64,000 bases of DNA, taken from positions 17,501,186 through 17,565,185 of the forward strand of contig NC_079332.1 of NCBI RefSeq assembly GCF_029931775.1, in the 5' to 3' direction. The translations under genes were made by a program, and so were the position numbers. The notes beneath the pieces are model-generated. The model was given only the letters and a program-made list of their open reading frames with translations. It had not been told where the DNA came from and did no database searches. Below are positions 1 through 9,600 of this stretch, piece after piece. This DNA is from Euleptes europaea (lineage: Eukaryota > Chordata > Lepidosauria > Squamata > Sphaerodactylidae). Every line of letters starts with the position of its first letter. Position 1 is the stretch's first letter.

Positions 1-371
1 CAGCAAAGATGAAAGGTGGTGGTAAGGCAGAGTCTAATTCCATCCTCTTCACAGGAAGGAAGTCGCAACACCGCAACAAACAGGCAGGGGAAAAATAGCA
101 CTCATTATATGTATGCTCTTGGCAAGCATGTGGCAGAGCCTCCCAGGGTCAGGGATAGGACTGTTTTACGCTGTGGATCTTTAATGCAGCATTCCACACT
201 CCAAAGGTCATGCTAACTGCCATTTCTATGCCAAGGAGAACCACGCCACTCAAGTTTATGCTTATTTAAGAAGGACGTAAAGAGTTCCTAGTCCAAGGTG
301 AGTTGCTTCCATTTCCCAAGTACGTTTACGGTTATCTCTTGTATTTATCTCCCCCACCCATTCTTCTTGGA

Positions 372-568
372 TGGCCCTGGCTAGTCCAATCTCAATGGAT
401 CTCAGAAGTTAACCATGGCCAGGCCTGGTCAGTACCTGGATGGGAGACCTCCAAGGAAGTCCAGGGTCGCTACGCAGAGACATGCAATGGCAAACCACCT
501 CTGAACGTCTCTGGCTTTCAAAACCCTATGGAGTCGGCTGTGACTTGATAGCACTTTCCACCAACACC
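372..568 (+). repeat. 5S rRNA-derived SINE copy
   Basis: The block around 400-450 matches the 3' half of 5S rRNA (degenerate TCTCAGAAGTTAACC, then CCTGGTCAGTACCTGGATGG), followed by a tail ending in CTGTGACTTGATAGCACTT. A second copy with the same layout is at 61683-61852. 5S-derived SINEs are known from squamates. Boundaries are approximate. Confidence 0.75.
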
Positions 569-1000
569 ACTCTTCCATAATAAAACTCAAAGCAATGTAA
601 TTCCCAAAAGGTTTCCCGAGGAGGCAAAGGCAAAGCAGAGCCAGCCCTGCTTAATTTCAGCTTTCAGACCGTGTCCTGGGAAGGTAAACTCCCTCAGAGT
701 GAGCACTTTGGATACAAACTCCTGCAAGGCAATGACACTACTTGCATGATGCCACCCCAGAGAAAGCGGTGGCTCACTGGCTCCAGTTTCTTTCTCCCCA
801 CACACCTTTCCCACGCCATTCAATGTTTCCCTGCAGAAGCATGAACAAACACCCTCTTTCCCAGAAAGACCTTTTCCCCACATAGGACATCAAGAAAAGA
901 AGAGAGGGGAGTGTCTTAAATTTGCATACCAACTACAATTAAAACCTCTTCCACATAACTTCATTTTTTAAGGGTGATCTCTTACTCTCGTTGACATCTT
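569..1000. other. Unassigned intergenic sequence
   Basis: No conserved coding frame, RNA or recognisable repeat was found. The 98-residue minus-strand frame at 587-883 has no familiar domain and no splice context. Confidence 0.4.
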
Positions 1001-1001
1001 C

Positions 1002-1191
1002 CTTCTCAGTAAAGAGGAAGTTTTTATATCCAAAAGGATCCTCACAGCGATTTACAATCGCCTTCCCTTCCCCTCTCCACAACAGGCACCTTGTGAGGTA
1101 GGTGGGGCTGAGAGAATATCATATCTCAATGACTAACCCAAGGTCACTCAGCAGGCTTCGTGTGAAGGAGCAGGAAATCAAACCTGGTTCT
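1002..1191 (-). repeat. tRNA-derived SINE, 3' body (antisense)
   Basis: Contains the antisense body shared by many SINEs here: TTACAATCGCCTTCCCTTCC, then CACCTTGTGAGGTAGGTGGG and CCCAAGGTCACTCAGCAGG. The tRNA-like head would lie to the right, but there the sequence becomes a tandem array. Confidence 0.75.
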
Positions 1192-1530
1192 CCAGATTAG
1201 AGTGGAGGAGTGGAGAATTGAACCAGGTTCTCTAGGTTAGAGTCCACTGCTCACGTGGAGGAGTGCAGAATTGAATCACCCAGCAAGATTATGTGGAGGA
1301 GTGGGGGAGTCAACCCGGTTCTCCAGTTTAGAGTCCGCCACTCATGTGGAGGAGTAGGGAATCAAACCCAGTTCTCCAGATTAGAGTCTGCTGCTCATGT
1401 GGAGGAGCAGGGAAACCAATCCAGTTCACTAGATTAGAGTCTATCGCTCACGTGGAGGAGTGGAGAACTGACCCCGGTACTCCAGATTAGAGTCCACTGC
1501 TCATGAGGAGGAGTGGGGAATCGAACCTGG
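1192..1530 (-). repeat. Tandem array of a SINE internal segment (about 7 units of roughly 50 bp)
   Basis: Diverged head-to-tail copies of GTGGAGGAGTGGGGAATC..CCGGTTCTCCAGATTAGAGTCC..GCTCA. In single-copy SINEs here (for example 7493-7743) this segment, which spans the antisense B box, occurs once or twice. Here it recurs about seven times. Confidence 0.8.
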
Positions 1531-2110
1531 GGAGGGGCCGTGGCTCGGTGGTAGAGCCTCTGCTTGGCATGCAGAAGGTCCCAGGTTCAATCCCTGGCAT
1601 CTCCAGTTAAAGGGACTAGGCAAGTAGGGGATGGGAAAGACCCCATGGAGAGGGGCCGTGGCTCAGTGGTAGAGCCTCTGCTTGGCATGCAGAAGGTCCC
1701 AGGTTCAGTCCCCGGCATCGCCACTTAAAGGGACCAGCAAATAGGTGATATGAAAGACCTCCTCCTGAGACCCCGGAGAGCCATGGAGAGGGGCCGAGGC
1801 TCAGTGGTGGAGCAGCTGCTTGGCATGCAGAAGGTCCCCAGGATCTATAGTTAAAGGGACACTAGGCAAGTAGGGGATGTGAAAGACCTCCTCCTGAGAC
1901 CCTGGAGAGGGGCTGTGGCTCAGTGGTGGAGCCTCTGCTTGGCATGCGGAAGGTCCCAGGTTCAATCCCCGGCATCTCCAGTTAAAGGAACCAGGCAAGT
2001 AGGGGATGTGAAAGACCTCCGCCTGAGACCCTGGAGAGCCGCTGCCGGTCTGAGCAGATGAGTCTGACTCGGATGGACCAAGGGGGGGGGGGGTCTAGAT
2101 TCAGCAGAAG
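1531..2110 (+). repeat. Four head-to-tail copies of a tRNA-derived SINE 5' region
   Basis: Four roughly 120-bp units begin near 1531, 1651, 1787 and 1905, each with GAGGGGCCGTGGCTC followed by AGTGGTAGAGC (A-box-like) and GCTTGGCATGCAGAAGGTCC. Three retain a B box (GGTTCAATCCC type). Only the last continues into the usual SINE 3' body. Tandem SINE heads with several pol III promoters are unusual. Confidence 0.8.
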
Positions 2111-2129
2111 GCAGCTTCCCGTGTGTTCG

Positions 2130-2800
2130 TGTGAACCCAGTACTCCAGACTAGGGGTCCACCCCTCTTAACCGGCCACGCCAAGCCGGGCAGCCCAGGCC
2201 AGCCTGACCGGTCAGATCTCAGAGGGTCAGCCGAGGAAGTCCAGGGGGGCTCCAACCCCCTCTGAGGGCCGCCGGCCTTGGGAGCCCCGCTGTCCTGGGG
2301 GTCCCCGTGGGCCGGCTGCCACTCGACGCCGCCCCCCCCCCCCACAACACAGCAGGCCCGCCGGCCTCCTCTGCGGGGCTGAGGGGAGCGTGTCAGGCGG
2401 CCTTCCTTCCCGAGGAGGCCTGAAGGGCGGGCCGGGCCGGGCCGGGCGGGCGGCAGCTCCCTCCTCCGCCTCACCTGAGGGGGACGGCGGCTGCCCCAGC
2501 CCGAGGCAGCGGCGTCCGGACGCGGCCGGCGGGGCGACGGGGCGGTTGGGCGGCCGCTGCGCGACGAGGCCCGGCGGCGACTCCCCTCGGCGGCCGGCAG
2601 CGACGGGCCCACCTCACCTCACCTCACCCCACCCCGCAAGAAGGCGCCGCCCCATTGGCCGTCCCGGCGGAAGCCGCTCACGTGACCCGCGGCGCCGCCA
2701 TCTTGGAGGCGGGCGACGAAGGCCCCGCGCCCTCCGCGCGTGCGCAGCAGCCGCCACCTTTCCCGCTGGCTCTTTCCGGGAGGGATCCCCAGGGCTGCCA
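2130..2800. promoter_or_regulatory. Orphan CpG-island promoter
   Basis: The segment is very GC- and CpG-rich. At 2650-2760 classic housekeeping promoter sites cluster: an inverted CCAAT box (CCATTGGCC), an E-box/USF site (TCACGTGAC), a YY1-type GCCGCCATCTTGG and an NRF1-like GCGCGTGCGCAG. The YY1 orientation suggests a start site nearby, but I found no coding exon on either strand. Open frames here are compositional. It may serve a gene left of the window or a noncoding transcript. Confidence 0.6.
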
Positions 2801-3095
2801 ACCTCCCGGTGCGGCCTGGAGACCTCCCGGAATCACAACTCCTCTCCGGGCAACTGGGATCAGCTCCCCTTTGGCATCGCACCAACACATGGAGCTGCCT
2901 TATACCGAACCAGACCCCCCCCCCCAGGGCCCACCCAAGTCAGGCTTGTCTGCTCAGACCGGCAGGGGACCCCCGGGGTCTCCCCCATCACCTGCTGGCC
3001 TGGTCCCTTCCACTGGAGGTGCTGCCGGGGATTGAACCTGGGACCTTCTGCATGCCGGCAGAGGCTCTACCAACTGGGCCACAGCCCCTCCCAAC
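2795..3095 (-). repeat. MITE fragment plus antisense tRNA-derived SINE
   Basis: 2795-2875 is a degenerate piece of the TAGGGTTGCCA MITE. 2885-3092 is an antisense copy of the SINE at 1531, with the B box as GGGGATTGAACC and the A-box side ending near 3090. Confidence 0.7.
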
Positions 3096-3188
3096 ACAAA
3101 GCTGCCTTATACTTGTGGCAGCAGGTAGACTTCCCCTGACTATGGAAGCTCCACTGATTTAGCAATTTGTAATAATCTCTTTTCCTTT

Positions 3189-3540
3189 CTGTTAAATGTA
3201 TTAGGGCAGCCAGGGAATAGCTTGTTGCTGGGCAGAATATCCCTGTATGTCTGTGTTAAGACTCATGGAGAGTCAGAGTGAACTATAAACATTGATAGGA
3301 GAAACTGGATAGAACTGAACTGTACTGCGCCGCCTCGATGTCTGGAGTGTTATCAGCCTACCCTGAATGTTGATGGGTTGTCATATCTTGAATTTGGATA
3401 AATATCCCTTCCTCAGTATGATCGGGGCTCAGAGATTTCTGCCCATTAGGGCCTCTGAGTCAGCAGCTGCAAATAAACTGTTTTCTTGAAATAATGATCT
3501 CAGGTCTCTCTCTCTCCCCCCACGAACCCTTGTTTACCGT
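3189..3540 (+). repeat. Possible solo LTR
   Basis: This 350-bp unit has an AATAAA at about 3472 near its right end, followed by a CT-rich stretch as in retroviral R/U5. It sits between SINEs with no internal retroviral sequence beside it. Boundaries and target duplication are not clear; it would be a fossil solo LTR. Confidence 0.3.
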
Positions 3541-3544
3541 ATCA

Positions 3545-4030
3545 TACTGAATCAGCCCCTGGGTCCATCAAAGTCAGTATTGTCTACTCCACTGGTTCCC
3601 AACCAGGGGTCCGTGGACCCCAGGGGTCCGCGAGAACTAAATTAAGGTCCACGAAACAAAGTTATAAACCCATCATAAATTAATATTTTCAATTAAAAGT
3701 TCTCTATTATAAAAATATACATTCAAATATTATTCTAAGTTTAATGCTTAACTAACAGTTATGATTAAAGTTTATTTTCAAATTCTCTGAATTTTTATTT
3801 TGAACCTTGGGGTCCCTGCACCGAACAAAAAAGTCCTAGTGGTCCCTGGTCAAAAAAAGGCTGGGAACCACTGGTCTACTCAGACCGGAAGTGGCTCTCC
3901 AGGGTCTCAGGCAGAGGTCTTCCCTGTCACCTGCTTGCCTGGTCCCTTCAACTGGAGGTGCTGCCGGGGATTGAACCTGGGACCTTCTGCATGCCCGGCG
4001 GAGGCTCTGCCACTGAGCCACGCCCATCCC
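3545..4030 (-). repeat. Antisense tRNA-derived SINE split by a hAT MITE
   Basis: SINE sequence runs to TATTGTCTACTC at 3589, is interrupted by a 284-bp MITE, and resumes at 3874 with GTCTACTCAGACCGG. It continues to the tRNA head near 4029. The MITE is therefore younger than this SINE copy. Confidence 0.85.
3590..3873. mobile_element. hAT MITE, TIR CAGTGGTTCCCAACC family
   Basis: The 284-bp element has terminal inverted repeats CACTGGTTCCCAACC / GGCTGGGAACCACTG and a perfect 8-bp target duplication GTCTACTC (3582-3589 and 3874-3881). The interior is AT-rich and noncoding. Its ends match the transposase-bearing hAT at 40804-44911. Confidence 0.92.
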
Positions 4031-4264
4031 AACCAAGCTCCCTCGCCCCCCCACCCAGGTCCCACCCCTGGATCTCCAGGAATTTCCCAACATGGAGCTG
4101 GCCGCTAGACTGGGCTTTCCCCTCACTCTCCGCTGCCTGGATGCCGCTCAGACAGTGACTTCACACACGCTGAATAATGCACTTTCAATTTAGAGTTGCC
4201 ATAGAGTCCAGGCTCCAAAGCAGCCATTTTCTCCGGGGGAACTGATGTCTATCACCTGGAGATC

Positions 4265-4480
4265 AGTTCGAGTCCAGTCCAGTAGAACCTTAAGAGACCA
4301 AAAAGAGTTTCAGGGTATCAACTTTCGAGTGTCAAAGCTGCCTTTGTCAGTAATGAGTAGAAATGGAGATCTCAGTCTGTACTGAGATAGGACATTGAAT
4401 CATAGGGTCACCATAAGTTGGAAGGGACTTGATGGCTTTCAAAATATTGTCGAAGGCTTTCACGAGAACCAATGGACTTG
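4265..4480. repeat. Interspersed repeat (TCCAGTAGAACCTTAAGAGAC family)
   Basis: Contains AGTCCAGTAGAACCTTAAGA and CTTTCGAGTGTCAAAGCTGC. Related sequences form the foldbacks near 37395-37640 and 62677-62892. Class not identified. Confidence 0.5.
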
Positions 4481-4527
4481 ATGGCATTTAACACACCTAC
4501 ACAGAAGGTGGAAGAGGTGTTGTAAAG

Positions 4528-5167
4528 CAGGGATGGGGAACCTCGGGCCCGGGGGCCGTATGCGGTCCCCAAGGACATTTTTTTCGGCCCTCGGGAGCTC
4601 CGGAGCCCTGCCATGGAGGCGGGGCACAGGGCGACCCTCCCCATGGGTGTTCCTGGGGCCGCGGCTTACAGGCGCGCTGCGGCACCCTTTGGACCTCCTC
4701 TTGACGACTGTCGGCTGTTGGTCAGCGAGGGGAGAGGGAGGGACGCTTCCCCCAAGGCTGTCCCCTACAGTCGCGGCGTGCAGGAATGCCACGGCACATT
4801 ATAAGCCCCTCTCGCTGCCTGTCGGCTGTTGAGCAGCAAGGTGGGGGGGTGGAAAGAGGCCGGTGGCTCATGGGGCCTGCGTGCATGGGTGTGTGTGTGG
4901 GGGGGAGGCTTTTCTCTCTTTTCTTCCTTTTTCTGTCACTCCTCCTTTCTCTCCCTCTCTTTCTCCCGCCTGGGAGGGGGGAGCGGGGGCGCCCTGCAGG
5001 CCTTCTCTGTGTGGCCTCCCCTTGGTTTGCCAACCTCCAGGTGGTGGCTGGAGACCTGGCAACCCTAGCCTCTCCCCCCCACCAGGAGATCTATACCTGG
5101 TATGGCCCCTGAATGATGTCATAAACGTGCAAATGGCCCTTGGCAGGAAAAAGGTTCCCCACCCCTG
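4528..5167. mobile_element. Non-autonomous hAT, TIR CAGGGATGGGGAACC
   Basis: The 640-bp element has ends CAGGGATGGGGAACC and GGTTCCCCACCCCTG and a perfect 8-bp target duplication TTGTAAAG (4520-4527, 5168-5175). The interior is GC-rich with a short polypyrimidine tract (4912-4972) and a trimmed TAGGGTTGCCA-type MITE (about 5027-5071). A relative of this element lies inside the composite at 12191-14576. Confidence 0.9.
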
Positions 5168-5175
5168 TTGTAAAG

Positions 5176-6426
5176 GATCAAAGGTACAATGACCATTGCA
5201 AGCAGCTTTATTAGAGCAGAGGGGAAATGCTTGGGGGCAGGAAATTAAATGCAGTCAGCCATGCTGCAAAATTAGGGTCCATCGCCACCAGTGACCTCTT
5301 CTGCCTTTATAAAGCTCCAGAAGGAATCCAGGCTGGCATAAATTCGCTACGGGAGCTTTGGAACGTTATGAGGTGCTCCCTCCTCCAAAAGAGGAGGCTC
5401 TGTACAGGGGAGGAGACTGCATTTGTAATTCCTTGAGAAAGGAATTACATCTCATTAGCACACAGAGCTCTTCGCTTGAAATCTGCTTGCAGATACAGTA
5501 GAGGTGGAAATGGTGTGTGGGAATGCACTGGTGCCCTGCCCTCTGCTGAAACCAGGGCTAGCCCTGGCATTTCTAAAGATCTCAGCTGACTTTTCTTTCC
5601 CAACATCTGAAACCATTAACGGGGACTGAGATGCACAAAGAGGGCACGTGCCCACCGGGATCAATCGCCTTCAGAGTACAAAATTGGGAGCACTGGCAAA
5701 AATGTTCCTGCCAGGGTCCAACAGAGCCCCCAGCAAAGCTTATGGGCAAGGAGACCCCTGGAAGGCAATCTCATTAAATCAACAGCACTTGATGCAATTT
5801 CTAGGAACCCAGAAGCAGGAGACTGGCACGCTGGGACCCTGTTTTGCCCCTTCATTTTCAGGTGAGGATCGTGTCCCAAGATCGCAGTCATATATATCCC
5901 CTTCACATCAACACATGTCAATGCCTTCAAGATTAGTGGTGCTCTCTCTTACTGTCGTACTTTTAAGTGGGATTTCATTTACTCCGACATGTAAAACCTC
6001 ACCAGCTGCACTGCTACACAAAAGTCTACCAGTTGCAATCTATGAAAAGTTATCTTAATTTGTCAACTAAAAGAAGGAAGGGCCCTCATTTAAACTGAAA
6101 TTGTCAAACAGTATCTGAAAAAACAAATGAAGAAAAGTGATAATTTCTTTCTTTGCTCCCTCCCACTTTAACTATAAATAGAAGATTGCTACTTCCAAAG
6201 CAAAAATCTGCATTTAAAAATTAAAAAGACAAATTTTATGCATACGGGTTCACAGAGAAACACCAAGACATGAACTAGAAGCTCTTCTGACTCCCACACA
6301 AACCTCATCTGAACTTTTACTCATGAGGAATTGGGGGGGGTGAGATCCCCCACCCCTCAGCACGGCTCCACAATGTGGTTATTTGGACAGTAACAAAAAC
6401 CCGCCCACATTCATGAGGCTTCTTAT
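5176..6426 (-). other. Probable distal 3' UTR or downstream region of INTS15
   Basis: The stretch is largely repeat-free with no recognisable coding exon. A minus-strand AATAAA lies at 5212-5207 and another at 6445-6440. The proximal signal is about 180 bp past the INTS15 stop, so this interval could be alternative 3' UTR ending near 5190. That is inference. Confidence 0.35.
5207..5212 (-). terminator. Possible distal INTS15 polyadenylation signal
   Basis: AATAAA on the minus strand (TTTATT on plus), 1.4 kb past the INTS15 stop codon. Use is inferred only. Confidence 0.3.
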
Positions 6427-6439
6427 ATATACAACAGGG

Positions 6440-6445
6440 TTTATT
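6440..6445 (-). terminator. INTS15 polyadenylation signal
   Basis: Canonical AATAAA on the minus strand, about 180 bp downstream of the INTS15 stop. It is the nearest such hexamer and gives a short 3' UTR. Confidence 0.6.
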
Positions 6446-6626
6446 TTAAAAAGACTGTCCCAATTTAATATTCAGTGCTGCTGGTTCACTCTTGGCAGAG
6501 AAGAAAGCTCTCCAGACTTCATGCAGCACGGAGAAAAAACATGTGTCCCAAGGACGTCGGGTTCTCTGCATGGGCACCCCATGGAAAGAAAACAACTTCA
6601 CTGGTCAGAGCTTGAGAGAAGTTATT

Positions 6627-9600
6627 CTAGCGGATGGGCCGGTAGGGAAACGCCATGCCTGGTATAAAAGTTTGTACAGGGTGGGCAGGAAGAGCCGGGT
6701 GTGCAGGGATGGCAGGGTGCGCCGCATGCGTCGGATACCCCAACGGAGGTGTATGGATGGGGGGATAAAACCCCGGCGGCAGAGCAGCGTGGGAGGGCTG
6801 TTGGACCGGGCCCGAGATCACCAGCTGGAGCAGGCTGTGAGGAGGAAAAGAGAGAAGAGGGGAGGAGTCTGGAGGGGGCACAGACGGCCTGAGAAAGGAA
6901 CAAGGTGGTGGCGGTGCTTCCTGCTGAGTGGGCAACTGCAGACAGAAAAGACTATGCTGGGAGCACCCAGCAGAACAAAATCCTCCCCCGCCCATTACAA
7001 AGCAGCATCCAGGGGAGAATGCCCACAGGACGGCCTCTGAGCATAGCTGTGGTCACCACAACTCGCCAATCAGGAGCTGGCGCCAAAGCACACTGTTGCA
7101 AAGCACACTGGCTTTGCAAAGCACCACTGTTGCAAAGGGTTGTGTTTGCAAAAAACAGCGGCGGCTTCCTTACTTGTTGTGCGGCAGTCTGGAGCAAACA
7201 GTCCTGAGGTCCTCTGAAAGAAAGCAGAAAAAAGTGAGACTTCGGCAAAGAGCCGCCACAGAGGTGTCCGGGGGGGGGGGGGGCGCTTCTCAGCACAGAA
7301 CGGCTTTCTCATCCAAGACCATGGCACTCGGCCTCCCGGGACACAGACTCGGGGAGATGGGAACGAGTCAGATCTTTGAGGCAGAAGACATGCCTAGAAA
7401 GACACAGACTGCTTGCAGGTGAGGGCAGGAGGGGAGGGAATGAGGCTGGGATGCCCAGGACTGTTTATGGGCTAGCTCCGAGGAAGTTGGCAGACAAGAA
7501 GAAGAGTTGGTTTTTATATGCCGACTTTCTCTACCACTTAAGGAAGAATCAAACCGGCTTACAATCACCTTCCCTTCCCCACCACAGACATCCTGTGAGG
7601 GAGGTGGGGCTGAGAGAGCTGTGACTAGCCCAAGGTCACCCAGCTAGCTTCATGTGGAGGAGCGGGGAAACAAACCCAGTTCTCCAGATCAGAGTCCACC
7701 ACTCCAAACCACTGCTCTTAACCACTACACCACGCTGGCTCTCACAATACCATCCCCACCTGATGGCCAGAAGGGCCCACAGTTGCAGACACAGAGCAAA
7801 AGGGGAAACTTCCCCCTCCTGCCTGGCAGAGCAGCAGCAGCCCTGGCTGCCCTCCGAGAGGAAGGCTCCGTGTGCCACCTTGTGGCCAGGTTTAGGCAAG
7901 CAAGAGGGGTGACGGAGAGAGGACGCGTCTGCCTTTGTAAGAAGACTTTTTATTATCTGGGGCTGAGAGAGCTGTGACTAGCCCAAGGCCACCCAGCTGG
8001 CTCCTCCCCCTCAGGCTTGCCCTGCTCCAGAGTTGAAGGGGGCAGGGGGAGCCAGCAGACGCTGTCAAAGGTCCCCTTGTGCACATCTAGTTGCACATCT
8101 AGTTGCACATCTAGTTGCACATCTAGTTACACATCTAGCTGCAAGGAAGCACCAGCCAGGGAGAGGAGGGGTTATCCTACCCGTTTTGTCCCCCAGGACA
8201 GAGGTGAAAGCCAAGCAGGTGGGGTCTGCTTCCAGCCCCAAGGGAGAAGAAGAGTTAGTTTTTATATGCCAACGTTCTCTAACACTTAAGGAAGAATCAA
8301 ACCGGCTTACAATCACCTTACCTTCCCCTCTCCCCACAAGACACCCTGTGAGGTAGGTGGGTCTGAGGGAGCTGTAAGAGAGCTGTGACTAGCCCAAGGC
8401 CACCTACCTGGCTTCACGTGGAGCAGTGGGGAAACAAATCCAGTTCACCAGATTAGCCTCTGTCGCTCATGTGGAGGAGTGGGGAATTAAACTCGGTTCT
8501 CTGGATCAGAGTCCACTGCTCCAAACCACCACTCTTAACCACTACACGCTGGCTCTCAGAAGGGGCAAAGAAGCAGAGAAGGCCAAGCACACGCTCCTCT
8601 TCTCTCTCTATGCCAGCCGCGTGCCCTGAGAACCAGAGCTGCGGCAGAGATGCAGACCACCCAAGGTCAGTTGCTGCACAACCACTGCAGCTAACCAAGA
8701 TTGCAAATGGCACCACTTGCATGCTGTCGCGCTTCACCCAGGAGGCCACAGGCCCTCCTCCTCCTCCCCCCTCCCCCTCGGCCAGCTGCCCGTGTGTGCT
8801 GCGGCTGCCCTGGGCACCTACCTCTCGTGCAGAGCAAGGCTCCAGCCGCCATGGCCACCTGCAGGGCCTGCGCCAGCCGGTCCAGGGCCAGCTCCACCTC
8901 TTGGGAGGCGTTCAGCGGATTGAGTTCATCGGAAAGCCTGCTGATTTCGTCCACGAGAGACACCACCACGTGGTCAAAGGGCACCAGCCCCAGGCGCCCG
9001 TAGAGGTTCTTCTCCGTCAAGTGGCCCTGCAGCAGCATCAGGACCTGCAGGACGCTGAGGTGCAGCTTGGAGTAGAGGGGCTGGCAGTCTTTGTCCAAGG
9101 CTGGAGCAGAGCCCTTGGCTGGCTTGCCGTTGAGGCGGCCGTTCGCCAGGGCAGGCTTCCTCCGTTTGTACACCAGGGGGGCTTTCACGCACCAGCGGAT
9201 CAGGCCACTGAGAGGGGTGAGTTCCAAAAATCCTATCGGCAGGCTGGCCGCGATGGGCGTGTTTAGGAAGGTGATCAGGATCAGGCGCGGGTCTTCGAAG
9301 ATCCAAGACACAACCATCTCCAGTAAGTCTGGAGGGGGGATGAGGTCATCTGGAAAGAAGGGAGACACACCTCTAAAGCAGCCCTCAAGAGGCTCACAAC
9401 CCCCCTACAGAGCCACTGCTCACTGCTCAAGAGGCTCACAACCCCCCTACAGAGCCACTGCTCATTGCTACAGCACCTGTGTAGGCAGTGAGGGCCCCAC
9501 ACCTAGAAACATACAGTTGGAAGGGACCACCAGGGTCATCAAGTCCAACCCCCTGCACAATGCAGGAAATTCACAACTACCTCCCCTCCCCACAACTAGT

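Noticed and set aside
1540-1980. tRNA genes at the A/B-box matches
   Set aside because: No cloverleaf; they are SINE heads repeated in many places.
1962-3162. Overlapping 126-249 aa frames in the CpG island
   Set aside because: Frames exist on both strands and in several phases, rich in P/R/G, and run into SINE sequence; compositional.
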